From: Spirochaetales bacterium
GTDB taxonomy: Bacteria; Spirochaetota; Spirochaetia; DSM-2461
DNA length: 40,500 bases
NCBI GenBank assembly: GCA_028532905.1
Contig: JAQQAM010000266.1
Coordinates: forward strand, 1-40,500
Direction of reading: 5' to 3'
The translations under genes were made by a program, and so were the position numbers. Each line of letters begins with the position of its first letter. The stretch's first letter is position 1. The notes beneath the pieces were generated by a model. The model did not search any database and was not told where the DNA came from. It was given only the letters and a program-made list of their open reading frames with translations. This document shows, piece after piece, positions 40,489 to 40,500 of this stretch.

Positions 40489-40500
40489 ATCCCACTGTTT

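Noticed and set aside
1-40500. CRISPR arrays, tRNA or rRNA genes, insertion sequences, prophage or toxin-antitoxin modules
   Set aside because: I looked for regularly spaced repeats, cloverleaf-like elements, transposase motifs and integrase genes and saw none.

Overview
The window is a densely packed bacterial chromosome segment of moderate GC. It has no tRNA, rRNA, CRISPR array, insertion sequence or prophage that I can recognise. The gene set fits a Gram-negative, double-membraned heterotroph. I infer a free-living spirochaete of the Spirochaetaceae type, from the cysteine-less FAGGS signal on the thiamine-binding protein, the outer-membrane Wzi-like barrel and the general protein style. 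That assignment is an inference, not a proof.

Layout. 1-1141: a redox corner with a partial flavodoxin, a pyridoxamine-phosphate-oxidase-fold protein and a divergent, unusually cysteine-rich HxlR regulator. 1179-3283: an old-yellow-enzyme oxidoreductase divergent from a LysR regulator. 3534-7829 (minus): a polyamine ABC importer operon (small acidic protein, potA, potB, potC, potD) behind a good promoter and a roughly 190-nt structured leader. The leader ends in a helix that buries the Shine-Dalgarno sequence, and it is the best candidate here for an undescribed regulatory element. 7981-8205: a small Cys protein. 8241-13467 (minus): a three-gene signalling operon of a REC/degenerate-GGDEF/EAL protein, a periplasmic-binding lipoprotein and a histidine kinase. 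A MarR regulator lies divergent to it, with a promoter that predicts a leaderless mRNA. 14178-16977: an Rrf2 regulator, cysteine synthase and O-acetylhomoserine sulfhydrylase, closed by a strong terminator. 17105-18799: a 564-aa protein of unknown function.

18885-22917: a TPP riboswitch controlling the thiamine importer thiB-thiP-thiQ. 22958-25713 (minus): a two-subunit molybdenum hydroxylase with no FAD subunit beside it. 25798-26487: an SRAP (YedK/HMCES) DNA-protein crosslink protein. 26728-34460: an envelope polysaccharide region with a priming glycosyltransferase, a UDP-glucuronate 4-epimerase, a Wzi-like barrel and three GT4 glycosyltransferases. 34607-37148: a histidine phosphatase, then an IlvY-like LysR gene overlapping an NrpR-type regulator. 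37306-40488: a lipoprotein, gpsA and a convergent radical SAM protein.

Together these genes suggest a cell that imports polyamines and thiamine under RNA-level control, assimilates sulfide into cysteine and homocysteine under an Rrf2 repressor, and builds a uronate-containing surface polysaccharide. It would also couple an external ligand to c-di-GMP breakdown. No searches or folding programs could be run, so all assignments rest on reading motifs and base pairing by eye.
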